Assembly (NCBI GenBank): GCA_028565635.1
Contig: JAOXYB010039618.1
Location: 1-11,649 of the forward strand
Direction: 5' to 3'
Source of the DNA: Phoronis ovalis
Lineage: Eukaryota; Phoronida; Phoronidae
DNA: 11,649 nt
A program made the position numbers and the translations under genes. This document shows, piece by piece, positions 1 to 8,019 of the stretch (within the stretch, counting starts at the first letter, position 1; each line of letters opens with the position of its first letter). A model generated the notes under the pieces. The model saw only the letters and a list, made by a program, of their open reading frames with translations, was not told where the DNA came from and searched no databases.

Positions 1-375
1 GACTTTGACCTCAATATGACCCCTTGGTCCTTGATGTTCTGTAAATGCTTAAAAACCTAGTTTCTTAACTTTTTACTATCCCACGTTGAAGAGTACCCCA
101 AGATAATACTTACAAGCGATAACAATCGTATCTTTGCCATAACTCAAATATTTCCATTACATTGCGGTAATTTCACTTTAAAAATGTCCAACGCTCAACT
201 TCTAGTCTGCTTTCAAGGTCAACTTGACTGGCATTTAAAAAAGGGGCCGCTTCCTTCCTTTTTCAGGCATTGATTTGAGAGAAGTTATTGATCAGATAAA
301 AAAACTGATAAGGATCCCATGTTAATTGTATGTTCCTTTCTCATAGCTTTTTGTTAACCAATTTAAATAATTTAG

Positions 376-484
376 GTGACTGGAGACAATGTGATTGGTA
401 TCTTAAAAGGTGAAAAGTTTGGAGAGGCAGACGACTTGCTTCTAGGCGTGGGCACTCACTACGACACAGTGAAAAGATCGCCTG
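376..484 (+). CDS. M28 peptidase exon A (first metal ligand)
   Basis: Thirty-six codons plus one base. The acceptor is tttag just before 376 and the donor is gtaagc at 485. It encodes the strand leading into GVGTHYDT, whose His is the first zinc ligand and whose Asp is a conserved active-site residue. The frame opens with a Val codon at the acceptor, so the preceding exon must end in phase 0. I could not place that exon in the 375 bases to the left. Confidence 0.9.
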
Positions 485-3400
485 GTAAGCTATTTAAACA
501 AGAATTGTTTAATTTTACGATGGGTAATGTTGTTTGGTGCGACTGTGTTGATACTTTATATTAAATTAGATGTCTGATTATAGAATGCGGAATGTTATGA
601 ACACAGGGCGTCTATGAGTGTTGTACGCTGGTATAAATACGTCATTTTACAATGGGGTAATAAAATATGGAGCCCAACTGAAATTAACAATTTTATTAGA
701 TTTCATGAGTAGAAGAGATTTAAATAACGACCTAGCGGACAAGACTTCTAATCGTAATTAGAACAAACTTATTTGTGAAACCAATATTTACTAAATTTGC
801 TTATGATAATTACTGTCAAATACTTGGCACACTCCTCAGTAAATTAAGCTCTCAACGACATATAACGTTCGTGTACGTTGTTCCAACAATATTACTTTTC
901 GATTATCTTTCCAGGTGTGGATGATAACGGAGCCGGAGTTGTTGCACTTTTACAGACAGCAAAATCAATAACATCACACACGTATAAAAGAAATAATACA
1001 ATTTTGTTCATGGCTTTTGATTTTGAAGAATATGGCTTTCTTGGATCAAAGGCGTTGCTGATGGAGTGGTTTCCTCAGTTCTTGGAAGCTAACTATCCTT
1101 CTTACGCCCTTCAACAAGGTCTGCCACTCTTTCAAGGAGCGTTCATTTTAGATACAATCCTGAATGTGGATTTGAATAACAACTCTCAATTGTTTCCAGA
1201 ACTAGCAAAGCAAGTAAGTTTAACTGTTCTAGATATGTTCTGGGCAAATATGGATCAATCATCGTAATGAAGCACTAATGCATTCGTTTCAAATATTTAC
1301 ATCCGGTGCTTGTACGCATGTATTACTCAACAAAATTTAACTGAAACTATAGTCTGTTTCACTATTTTATGTCGCAGGTGTTTGATCCTATATAGTTTAC
1401 TGTAATTCTAAAGTGAAAACAACAGACCAACCATTTTTAATTGGTAAAAATTATAATTTTCTAATTATTGGTTTTTTGTTGAAAAATGTTTTTTCAAAAC
1501 CTCATGTTAAACGTCCGCCCGACTATAGTCGAATGAAAGAAACGAAGGAAACATCGATGTTTGTATTAATTTTGTTATGTGGAAAATTCTATGCAAAAAT
1601 TGTATGTAATATCTGTTGCTGTATTAAAGTTCGTAATTTTTTAGTCAGCACATACATTGTCCATAGCGTTGTCTATCACTATAGTGACTGTCCAACAAAA
1701 TATTCTATAACCCGGTGGTTGTCCTCCCGTCCTACTGATCAATCCACGTGCAAAGTACCCGTATTATCCTTAATTGCTGATTTCCTGTGCAAAAAAAGTT
1801 TAAGCGACAAAATCTTGCGAGACTTTTGCTTTTTATGTTAGCTATACGTCCACCAATGTTTTCAACATTTTTCCAGAAAAAGTGTACACTATGTAGATGC
1901 TGTAGGTGGTGTTGCCGTTTTCGCTTTTAGAGGTTTCTTAAAGGAAACTATTTTTTCAGGAAGTTGTTCCCTAGAAATTTTCGGGACATTTGGATTATTT
2001 ATTTATTATGTGAACAAAGAGTAACTCTGGAATGGTCGCTATTTTAAATGCATGCTGGGTAGAAACAGAATTCACATGTTTATGCTATCACAGGTTGCAT
2101 AGCAACCAATTTGTTTACTGTTTTCAACTTGCTGATGTTTGTTTTCTTCAGGGAATACCAGAAGTTTACGAAAATGTTAAAAAACGAAGTTTTAAGGGAG
2201 ATTTTATCCTCGCAGCTGGAAGATTGCAAAATAGCGAAGAACAAAATATGCTTACCACATTTCGTACTAACTGGAATTCCCTCGGCAATCCCCAATACCA
2301 CGTGGAGGTAGCTAAACTACCAGTTATACCAGGAAACCAAACCGAACAGAAATATTGGGCATATTACCAAGACATCGTAATGAGTGACCATTTGCCGTTT
2401 TGGGTTAAAGGATACCCAGCTGTGTTTATAACTGATACAGGTATGTTGAAATAATTACATCTGACTGGTAGTGATCCCTGTAAACATTGCATGCCTTTTT
2501 ACATATTCTACATAATACATAATTTGTTACATGCTGTATGCAAGGGTATGGGTTGCTGCTGCAAGGCAGAAAATCATTGCGCATTTCCTTTCTTTCTTTC
2601 TTCATTTTTTCTTTTTATTCTTCTTCTTTCAATTTTCATCAAGCGATATCTCGAAAGAAGGTTATAGGTACAGTTAGGGACATTATACTTGAGGTGTGAC
2701 ATCCACAGTGTCGAAAATTGATGTCAAAAGATTGTTTTGACATCAAAGGACTAATTTTTTATTTTTTTTTTATTTTTAACTTATTTTATTTCGAACCTGT
2801 CTATGTCTATAAAAAAATAAATTCTATTTTTTTTAGTACAAAAATATTTTTTTTTGAATTGAAATTGATTTACCCAAGTATTTAAATCGTTATCACGAAG
2901 GAAAAGTCCATAGCGTATTCTTGGTCGACAAATGGCAGAGTTAAAGTTTACACAACCTGATTGGCTAACTCAGGAAATATCCCCTGATGTCTAGAGCCTA
3001 TTGGCGGATAAAATTCTGTCCGACTTTATAACACAACATCCAAAGCCTTTACAGTTGTTTGAGACGTGCCAAGGTAACAGTAAAGTGTTACAAAGAGAGC
3101 ATTTAAATCGCCTTTGAGAATATTTAAGTATTATAAAAGGACTTTTATTTGATCCGAAGCCTAACTTTAATTTTGTTTGAGGCGTTTTACTTGAGATGTG
3201 CCATTTCTGGCTTTGATATTGTTGATCTTGAGGTCATAGCGTGCGTTATTGGAGCTTTAGAGTCAAATTTATAAAACTGCTTATAACGTTTCAAAAGAAA
3301 TAATGTTGAAGACCTTGAAGAGTATATAGATACTAAAATGCCAGTTTGTTTGCATATTTTTAAATTAATTTATCGAGGAAGCATGCTAACTCGAAACGGT

Positions 3401-6028
3401 TTTGACGACCCCGAACCTGAGTAAATGACTTGTTCTGCATTTAGTTACATTTGTCAACGAGCTGCTAGTTTTGAAATTGAGTTTTATACCCTGTTTACAC
3501 ACGATATTTCAAACCGGTTGGGCAGGGGTTTTCCTCTCAAATCGATATGAGTTTGCTGTGTGAACGCGTATCTGACTATCTCTAACCGGTTTGGTTAAAC
3601 CACCTAACCGAGTTGGCTTGAACTTCAAGCTGGTTTGAAATTCATTGTGTGAACATAACAGCTGACTTGCAACATAGGAAATAGTAGGGAAAGAGGTAGA
3701 CTTGTACAGGTCAACCAGGTTAGCCAAGCCACATTTACCTGTCAAGTTGCAATACTTTTTGAGAGGGAATTTTTTTATAAATTTCGATCGCGGACCAGCA
3801 TAGCTATGTGCGACAGAAAAATATCCGTTCAGTAATCGAAAAAGGTCGCTGAAACGTCCCCGTGCTGCAAGAAAAAAATTGACAAGCAAAAAAAAAGCCA
3901 TTTCCACTCCTCCTATTGCACCAATACGCCCGAAAAATTAATAAAACTTCAATTTACAAGTTACATTTGAGATATTAACATGATAATTATATGTTGACTA
4001 ACTTTGTCCGGGATTTAGCTCAAAAACGTGAGATTTTAGACTCACGACCGTGAGGTTTTTTTTGGGAGGGAGATGTTGCTTCAAAACGTGAGACTCACGC
4101 TCAAAACGTGAGACTTGATAGGTATGAAGCCAGCTTGACTGTGTGCGTGTGGACACAGATTTACCAAACCGATTTGAAAAATCCATAAATCCAATTTTTC
4201 AAACCAGTTTGAAATTTTATGTGTGAATGGCATAGTAGATTCAGAATGAGTGCTTAGCCGGTTACTTCAGATATTTATTTACTGTGGTTAAATATGAGAA
4301 TGGTGTACAGGAACATTTCCGTGTAACCATTCGTAAAACTTGTTTCCAGTGTCATGTGTTAGTTAAATTGTTTTGTCCATTTGCAGCTCCATATCGCGGA
4401 TATATGATGGGATGCTACCATTACGTGTGTGACAGCGTCTCTTTCGTTACACAAGAGAACCTTAATTTTTTAGCGAAAACAACTCAGACAATAACCCAAA
4501 CTATTTCTGATTTGGCTGAGTCCACACCAAGTAAGTTCTAACATCATAATAACAGCAATAATTTAAAGTGTGCTACCAAAATTTGTTTAAATATGTTCTT
4601 GATCTATCGTTTATCACGATTCGCCTAACTTTATAATGGGCCTGACAATTCAAATTAAAAGACCGAAATTTGTCTGTGACAAAACCTCAATGCTTTGTGA
4701 CTTTATTCAGAGAGGCATTGTTGTATTGTGTATTCTTTGTAAACGGGTAATGTGCAGCATTGTGAAGTAGGTTTATTCTGTTTATCACAGAAAAAAATGA
4801 ATAATTTGAATTTTAATTTTTTAGCAACAACAACTCAGGCAATAACCCAAACTACTTCTGAGTCCACACCAAGTAAGTTCTAATATCAAAACAACAGCAA
4901 TAATTTAAAGTGTGCAACCAAAATTTGTTTAAAATGTTGACATTAACATTATATATTAGGGTGTTCTTGATTTATCGTCTTTCACCATTCGCCTAACTTT
5001 ATCATTGGCTGACAATTCAAATTAAAAGACTGAATTTGTCTGTGACAAAACCTCAATGCTTTGTGACTGAGAGGCACTGTTGTAGTGTGTATTCTTTGTA
5101 AACGGATAATGTACAACATTGTGAAGCAGGTTTATCGTGTTTTTAGCGAAAACAACTCAGACAATAACCCAAACTATTTCTGATTTGGCTGAGTCCACAC
5201 CAAGTAAGTTCTAACATCATAATAACAGCAATAATTTAAAGTGTGCTACCAAAATTTGTTTAAATATGTTCTTGATCTATCGTTTATCACGATTCGCCTA
5301 ACTTTATAATGGGCCTGACAATTCAAATTAAAAGACCGAAATTTGTCTGTGACAAAACCTCAATGCTTTGTGACTTTATTCAGAGAGGCATTGTTGTATT
5401 GTGTATTCTTTGTAAACGGGTAATGTGCAGCATTGTGAAGTAGGTTTATTCTGTTTATCACAGAAAAAAATGAATAATTTGAATTTTAATTTTTTAGCAA
5501 CAACAACTCAGGCAATAACCCAAACTACTTCTGAGTCCACACCAAGTAAGTTCTAATATCAAAACAACAGCAATAATTTAAAGTGTGCAACCAAAATTTG
5601 TTTAAAATGTTGACATTAACATTATATATTAGGGTGTTCTTGATTTATCGTCTTTCACCATTCGCCTAACTTTATCATTGGCTGACAATTCAAATTAAAA
5701 GACTGAATTTGTCTGTGACAAAACCTCAATGCTTTGTGACTGAGAGGCACTGTTGTAGTGTGTATTCTTTGTAAACGGATAATGTACAACATTGTGAAGC
5801 AGGTTTATCGTGTTTAGCCCAGAAAAAAAATAATAATTTGAATTTGAACTAAAACAAATACTAAGCTCAACAGTGCAAGTTAATTAGAGATGTTTATAAT
5901 TAGTGATGTTTATAATTAGAGATGCCGAATATATTTTAGGTTCCACGACTTCATCAGCTATGAAACAGATGAGAAGTATTCTACTTATGCTGAGTTTACT
6001 GAAGCTTGTATTTGTGTTAGTTAATTAA
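376..6028 (+). CDS. Secreted M28-family zinc aminopeptidase with mucin-like stalk and GPI-type tail (5'-partial, 8 exons)
   Basis: Predicted join of 376-484, 915-1213, 2152-2440, 4387-4530, 4825-4872, 5147-5203, 5498-5545 and 5940-6028. This gives 1083 nt, 360 residues plus TAA, in one frame with GT-AG introns throughout. Numbering from the first visible residue, the M28 two-zinc site is complete: H28 (GTHYDT), D40 (VDDNGAG), E74/E75 (DFEEYGFLGS), D116 and H244 (CYHYVCDS). By family knowledge this cleaves N-terminal residues from peptides. Cys242 and Cys247 flank His244 as in Streptomyces griseus aminopeptidase, where the equivalent cysteines are disulphide-bonded. NNS and NQT are possible N-glycosylation sequons. 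Residues about 262-338 are a Thr/Ser-rich stalk, followed by a hydrophobic tail. The 5' exons with start codon and signal peptide are missing from the window. Substrate unknown; extracellular location is inferred. Confidence 0.92.
485..914 (+). other. Intron A (phase 1)
   Basis: A 430-bp intron from gtaagc to tttccag. It splits the glycine codon of SPG|VDDNGAG, between the first ligand and the bridging aspartate. AT-rich; I see no gene or repeat in it. Confidence 0.85.
915..1213 (+). CDS. M28 peptidase exon B (bridging Asp, catalytic Glu pair, fourth ligand)
   Basis: 299 nt, entering in phase 1 and leaving in phase 0 at CAA|gtaagt. It carries VDDNGAG (bridging aspartate), DFEEYGFLGS (the general-base and zinc-ligand glutamates) and GAFILDTILN (aspartate ligand). 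An NNS sequon follows. This exon holds most of the catalytic centre and is the strongest family evidence in the window. Confidence 0.93.
1214..2151 (+). other. Intron B (phase 0)
   Basis: A 938-bp intron from gtaagt to gttttcttcag. It contains an open stretch at 1413-1841 with no recognisable motif. No transposon or RNA gene seen. Joining the exons across it gives a natural M28 sequence (..SQLFPELAKQ|GIPEVYEN..), so no exon appears to be missed here. Confidence 0.8.
2152..2440 (+). CDS. M28 peptidase exon C (SDH loop)
   Basis: 289 nt, phase 0 in and phase 1 out at ACAG|gtatgt. It encodes GDFILAAGR, an NQT glycosylation sequon and the segment SDHLPFWVKGYPAVFITDT, which matches the conserved SDHxPF...GxPA block found shortly before the last zinc ligand in M28 enzymes. 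The last codon is completed as Ala in exon D. Confidence 0.92.
3489..4232. mobile_element. Non-autonomous TIR DNA transposon (MITE-like)
   Basis: The ends 3489-3519 and 4202-4232 are imperfect inverted repeats, about 22 of 31 positions matching, sharing a TTTCAAAC-GGTT core and a CACA block. Both are flanked by TA, consistent with a TA target duplication, though TA is common here. A third copy of the terminal motif lies inside at 3630-3657, suggesting nesting or subterminal repeats. The interior has a cluster of CGTGAG/CTCACG sequences (4027-4112). On the minus strand, 3907-3509 is open for 132 codons and begins hydrophobically; I recognise no transposase signature. Superfamily unassigned. 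Confidence 0.6.
4027..4112. repeat. Cluster of CGTGAG inverted and direct repeats
   Basis: CGTGAG occurs at 4027, 4049, 4087 and 4107, and its complement CTCACG at 4041 and 4094. Positions 4087-4099 form the palindrome CGTGAGACTCACG. TCAAAACGTGAGACT is repeated exactly at 4081-4095 and 4101-4115. It lies inside the TIR element, as expected for subterminal transposase-binding repeats. Confidence 0.7.
4387..4530 (+). CDS. M28 peptidase exon D (last zinc ligand and first stalk repeat)
   Basis: 144 nt, phase 1 in and phase 1 out, donor gtaagt. The 5' part encodes CYHYVCDS with the final zinc-ligand His. The 3' part begins the stalk: KTTQTITQTISDLAESTP, rich in Thr/Ser and a likely O-glycosylation target. 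The coding stretch AAT-TTT-TTA-G at 4464-4473 reads Asn-Phe-Leu but looks like a polypyrimidine tract plus AG. The same sequence serves as the acceptor in the downstream duplicates. Confidence 0.9.
4467..5139 (+). repeat. 673-bp tandem duplication, copy 1
   Basis: Repeats at 5140-5812 with a constant offset of 673. By eye I found no difference through exons or introns. The left boundary lies in the T-run before CGAAAAC and the right boundary in TCGTGTTT, so the junction shares only a few T residues. It contains a 351-bp half-unit (4467-4817) and a diverged 322-bp half-unit (4818-5139). Confidence 0.93.
4825..4872 (+). CDS. Stalk exon E (16-residue Thr-rich repeat)
   Basis: 48 nt, symmetric phase 1-1, between TTTTTTAG and GTAAGT. 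It encodes TTTQAITQTTSESTP after completing the split Thr codon. Compared with the stalk part of exon D it lacks 9 nt (the Asp-Leu-Ala codons), bounded by a CTGA direct repeat. That fits a slippage or microhomology deletion that kept frame. Confidence 0.85.
5147..5203 (+). CDS. Stalk exon F (19-residue Thr-rich repeat)
   Basis: 57 nt, symmetric phase 1-1. It is identical to the last 57 nt of exon D (4474-4530), but here it is a separate exon: the TTTTTAG that is coding in exon D would be its 3' splice site. The preceding sequence (TTTATCGTG) derives from the intron of the previous half-unit and does not continue the frame. Confidence 0.82.
5498..5545 (+). CDS. Stalk exon G (copy of exon E)
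   Basis: 48 nt, same sequence as exon E shifted by 673 bases, symmetric phase 1-1. It is the fourth Thr-rich repeat of the stalk. Confidence 0.83.
5546..5939 (+). other. Intron G (phase 1) before the terminal exon
   Basis: 394-bp intron. The first part is the duplicated intron (to about 5812). The rest is unique and includes a 16-bp minisatellite (5881-5925) close to the acceptor ATATTTTAG. Confidence 0.8.
5881..5925 (+). repeat. 16-bp minisatellite, 2.8 copies
   Basis: TAATTAGAGATGTTTA at 5881-5896, a one-base variant at 5897-5912, and 13 bases of a third copy at 5913-5925. It lies 15-60 bases before the terminal-exon acceptor, in the region where a branch point is expected. Confidence 0.85.
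5940..6028 (+). CDS. Terminal exon H (probable GPI-anchor signal)
   Basis: 89 nt including TAA at 6026-6028, entering in phase 1 after ATATTTTAG. It encodes SSTTSSA, a short polar spacer (MKQMRS) and a hydrophobic C-terminus (ILLMLSLLKLVFVLVN). Small residues, spacer and terminal hydrophobic segment are the pattern of a GPI attachment signal. A Lys inside the hydrophobic run is atypical, and a C-terminal membrane anchor is the alternative. Either way the peptidase would be held at the cell surface by the Thr-rich stalk. Confidence 0.78.
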
Positions 6029-6225
6029 CTTAATATGTTGTCATCAATGTAAAATAACTCATTTTGTTGGATGATCTATTTTTAACTTTCCGTACAATAC
6101 TCGGACCCATCCCCGGGGCGCATCACGTGATTTATACTTATCAAATGAGTTTTGTCGTAGATAAAGAACTAAAGCAAAAAAATATATACCTGTGTCTACC
6201 TGTTTGTTTCATCATGATTTTATCA

Positions 6226-6231
6226 AATAAA
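6226..6231 (+). terminator. Polyadenylation signal AATAAA
   Basis: Canonical AATAAA about 200 bases after the stop codon of the peptidase gene, giving a short 3' UTR of roughly 220 bases. It is the likely 3' end signal of the gene. Confidence 0.6.
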
Positions 6232-6360
6232 AATGGATATTTGAAATAAGATGGCATATGTGACTGGGATTGAATTACTAATGTCTTTTTTGTCTTTAAT
6301 GTCTGCATTGTCTTTACCATATAAAACATAACAAAGTACTTTATGATTGTTTGCGATGCG

Positions 6361-6393
6361 TTATGTAATTACGCAATACATTTATTACGCAAT
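6361..6393. promoter_or_regulatory. Cluster of C/EBP / PAR-bZIP-like sites
   Basis: TTATGTAA at 6361-6368 fits the PAR-bZIP consensus TTAYGTAA. TTACGCAAT at 6369-6377 and again at 6385-6393 fits the C/EBP consensus TTRCGCAAY. Three matches within 33 bases, starting 8 and 16 bases apart, suggest a binding cluster. No target gene is evident, and function is inferred from sequence only. Confidence 0.35.
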
Positions 6394-6891
6394 CATGCAA
6401 GTAATAAAGCTGCCGCATGCACTTACTTTGTAGTCATGCTCCACAGATGCATAAATTATGTTTTGCAATATCAACAATAGGTGTCGCCACTGTAAACCAT
6501 TCTTGATCCGATGCAGAATTTTATATCAGTTCTTGTAATATTGAAGAATGGTATTAATAATTAACACATAGGCCAATGATTGTATATATTTCATTTTGGA
6601 ATCTGTTTTGCATGACATGGGTTTCAAAAAACATCCACATCAAATAAACTTCTAAGTTAGATGCTTTTATACATTGGAATACAACTTTCTACATTAACAG
6701 GTACATACCTATCGTTTATAGCATGGCCTTTTTAAATGTCCGCATTTATATTGTTTAATCTTGTCAGTATTAGTCAATGTTTTTTAACGAGACCTGATGA
6801 CCAGTGAAAAATATCCATCCACCTTATCTTTATACCTCCGCACTTATCCCTTCATCAAACATTTTACGCAAACCTATTTTGGAGCGTGTAC

Positions 6892-6932
6892 AAAATTTAA
6901 GAAATCTGTGTAGAAAATTTAAGAAATCAGTG
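6892..6932 (+). repeat. Short tandem direct repeat, 22-bp period
   Basis: AAAATTTAAGAAATCTGTG at 6892-6910 recurs at 6914-6932 with one mismatch. Role unknown. Confidence 0.7.
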
Positions 6933-7440
6933 AACAGATAATTAGAAATGTAGGTATAGTGGCTGCGTAATGTGTGAAGTCTATGTTAACAACGGAAACA
7001 CTTCAATGTCAATAATCAGGGCAACCGGATCGATTTCAAACGTGGACAAAAGTGGACGCTTCACGTCTATAAATCTTTGAGAGCCGCTAGTTATTGAGAG
7101 TTTATCTCCTTACTTTGAGCTTTAACACTGCATACATATGTTTAGATGTGTGTTATCCCAGCATAACGGAAATGGCTCGCTATATAGACCTTTTGCTTTA
7201 TATGTGCAAAAGTGTAAATTGAAGCCACACATCGAAAGAAAGTTCAATTTTGATTTTCCTATTGAGTCAATAAATCGTATATTCAAATATAAATTTAATC
7301 AATTTGAGTTATCAAGAATTGAATCATGCTTAGTAGGACTGCTGACGGTCTTGTGACCTGTTCAAAAGATATCGTTATGTCAAAAGTATGATTTAGTTAT
7401 TGGTTACAATTTACACGTGAAAGTTTGATTATCTTTGTAG

Positions 7441-7800
7441 AAATGTGATAGAATTATTTCGAGATAACAAAACTGGGATGCTGTTAAGTGTTTCTCAAAA
7501 TGGTCGCCAGGTGGTCCACAGTATCAATAGTCCAGTGTACGCAAAACTGGATACAAGTCGTGTGTTGTATTGGATTACGGAATTCTCTAAAATGCAGACT
7601 AATCCTTACCAAAATGTTCATGGTATTCTTATGTGTATTTATGGTAAACAAAAAAAATATTTGAATGGACAATATGCCAAGCGAACACTCATTAAAACAT
7701 ATCTTCAAAAAAATTCATAACTTTGAATTTAAAATATCTGGAAAAATTAAATGTATCTATCTTCACGCATGTTACGGAAGCTTTACTATATTTTCAATAC
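7441..7800 (+). pseudogene. Possible FGF-like (FGF8-type) trefoil sequence, frameshifted
   Basis: The frame read from 7445 stays open for 91 codons to TAA at 7718, after an acceptor-like ATCTTTGTAG ending at 7440. Compared from memory with FGF8-type proteins it gives ELFRDNKTG ~ QLYSRTSG, then SVSQNGR ~ QVLANKR, then after an equal spacing YAKL ~ FAKL, and then HGILMCIYGKQKKY ~ TGLYICMNKKGKL. The match resumes one base out of frame after an A-run (7707-7713): NFEFKISGKIKCIYL ~ NYTALQNAKYEGWYM. The basic heparin-binding C-terminus is not found. No introns interrupt the aligned part, so a decayed retrocopy is one reading. The match rests on scattered identities in AT-rich sequence and may be chance. 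Confidence 0.33.
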
Positions 7801-8019
7801 TATCTACGTACATATTTTGGGGAGTTTTACTAAACACAATAATTCAAAAGTTACGGTAAATGTTATAGTTCAAACAGCGCAGAATGAGCTATGGGCCAGT
7901 ACTTTATGTGGCTAAGGGGTCTAAATATAATTAATTTCTGGCGGGTTCTCGAATAAACTAATAAAGTGGATTTTTAGAGCCGATTTAGCGCGAATGTATC
8001 AATTATGTATCGTAAAGTA

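Larger units (their letters stand above)
2441..4386 (+). other. Intron C (phase 1), host of a transposon
   Basis: A 1946-bp intron from gtatgt to ttgcag. It holds a pyrimidine-rich tract with short tttc repeats (about 2577-2640), T/A-rich runs (about 2755-2870), and a 744-bp TIR element at 3489-4232 described separately. The rest (about 2880-3488) shows nothing I recognise. Confidence 0.8.
5140..5812 (+). repeat. 673-bp tandem duplication, copy 2
   Basis: Second copy of the unit, ending at 5812 where the sequence changes from the copy-1 pattern to TTTAGCCCAG. Its half-units are 5140-5490 and 5491-5812. The half-units share intron blocks such as CAAATTAAAAGAC and GACAAAACCTCAATGC but differ by substitutions and indels, so the half-unit duplication is older than the 673-bp one. 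Confidence 0.93.
6252..7440. other. Intergenic region, mostly unrecognised
   Basis: AT-rich. It contains the bZIP-like site cluster (6361-6393) and a short direct repeat (6892-6932), listed separately. A 72-codon open stretch at 7138-7356 has no recognisable motif. No RNA gene seen. Confidence 0.6.

Noticed and set aside
1-240. Possible coding or repeat sequence at the left edge
   Set aside because: A short open frame from position 1 ends at 60 and matches nothing I know; no splice or repeat evidence.
267-325. Possible upstream peptidase exon after a good acceptor (cctttttcag), reading IDLREVIDQIKKLIR
   Set aside because: No usable donor before its stop keeps phase 0 into exon A (the only GT, at 321, gives the wrong phase), and the peptide does not clearly match the M28 N-terminal region.
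1413-1841. 142-codon open stretch in intron B
   Set aside because: No domain or motif, and irregular AT-rich composition. It lies wholly within an intron whose flanking exons join cleanly.
3509-3907. 132-codon minus-strand frame as a separate gene
   Set aside because: It lies wholly inside the TIR element and runs into its terminal repeat; treated as part of the transposon, with no recognised transposase.
7138-7356. 72-codon open stretch as an upstream exon of the FGF-like sequence
   Set aside because: No signal peptide, no FGF-like motif, and no convincing splice pair joining it to 7441.
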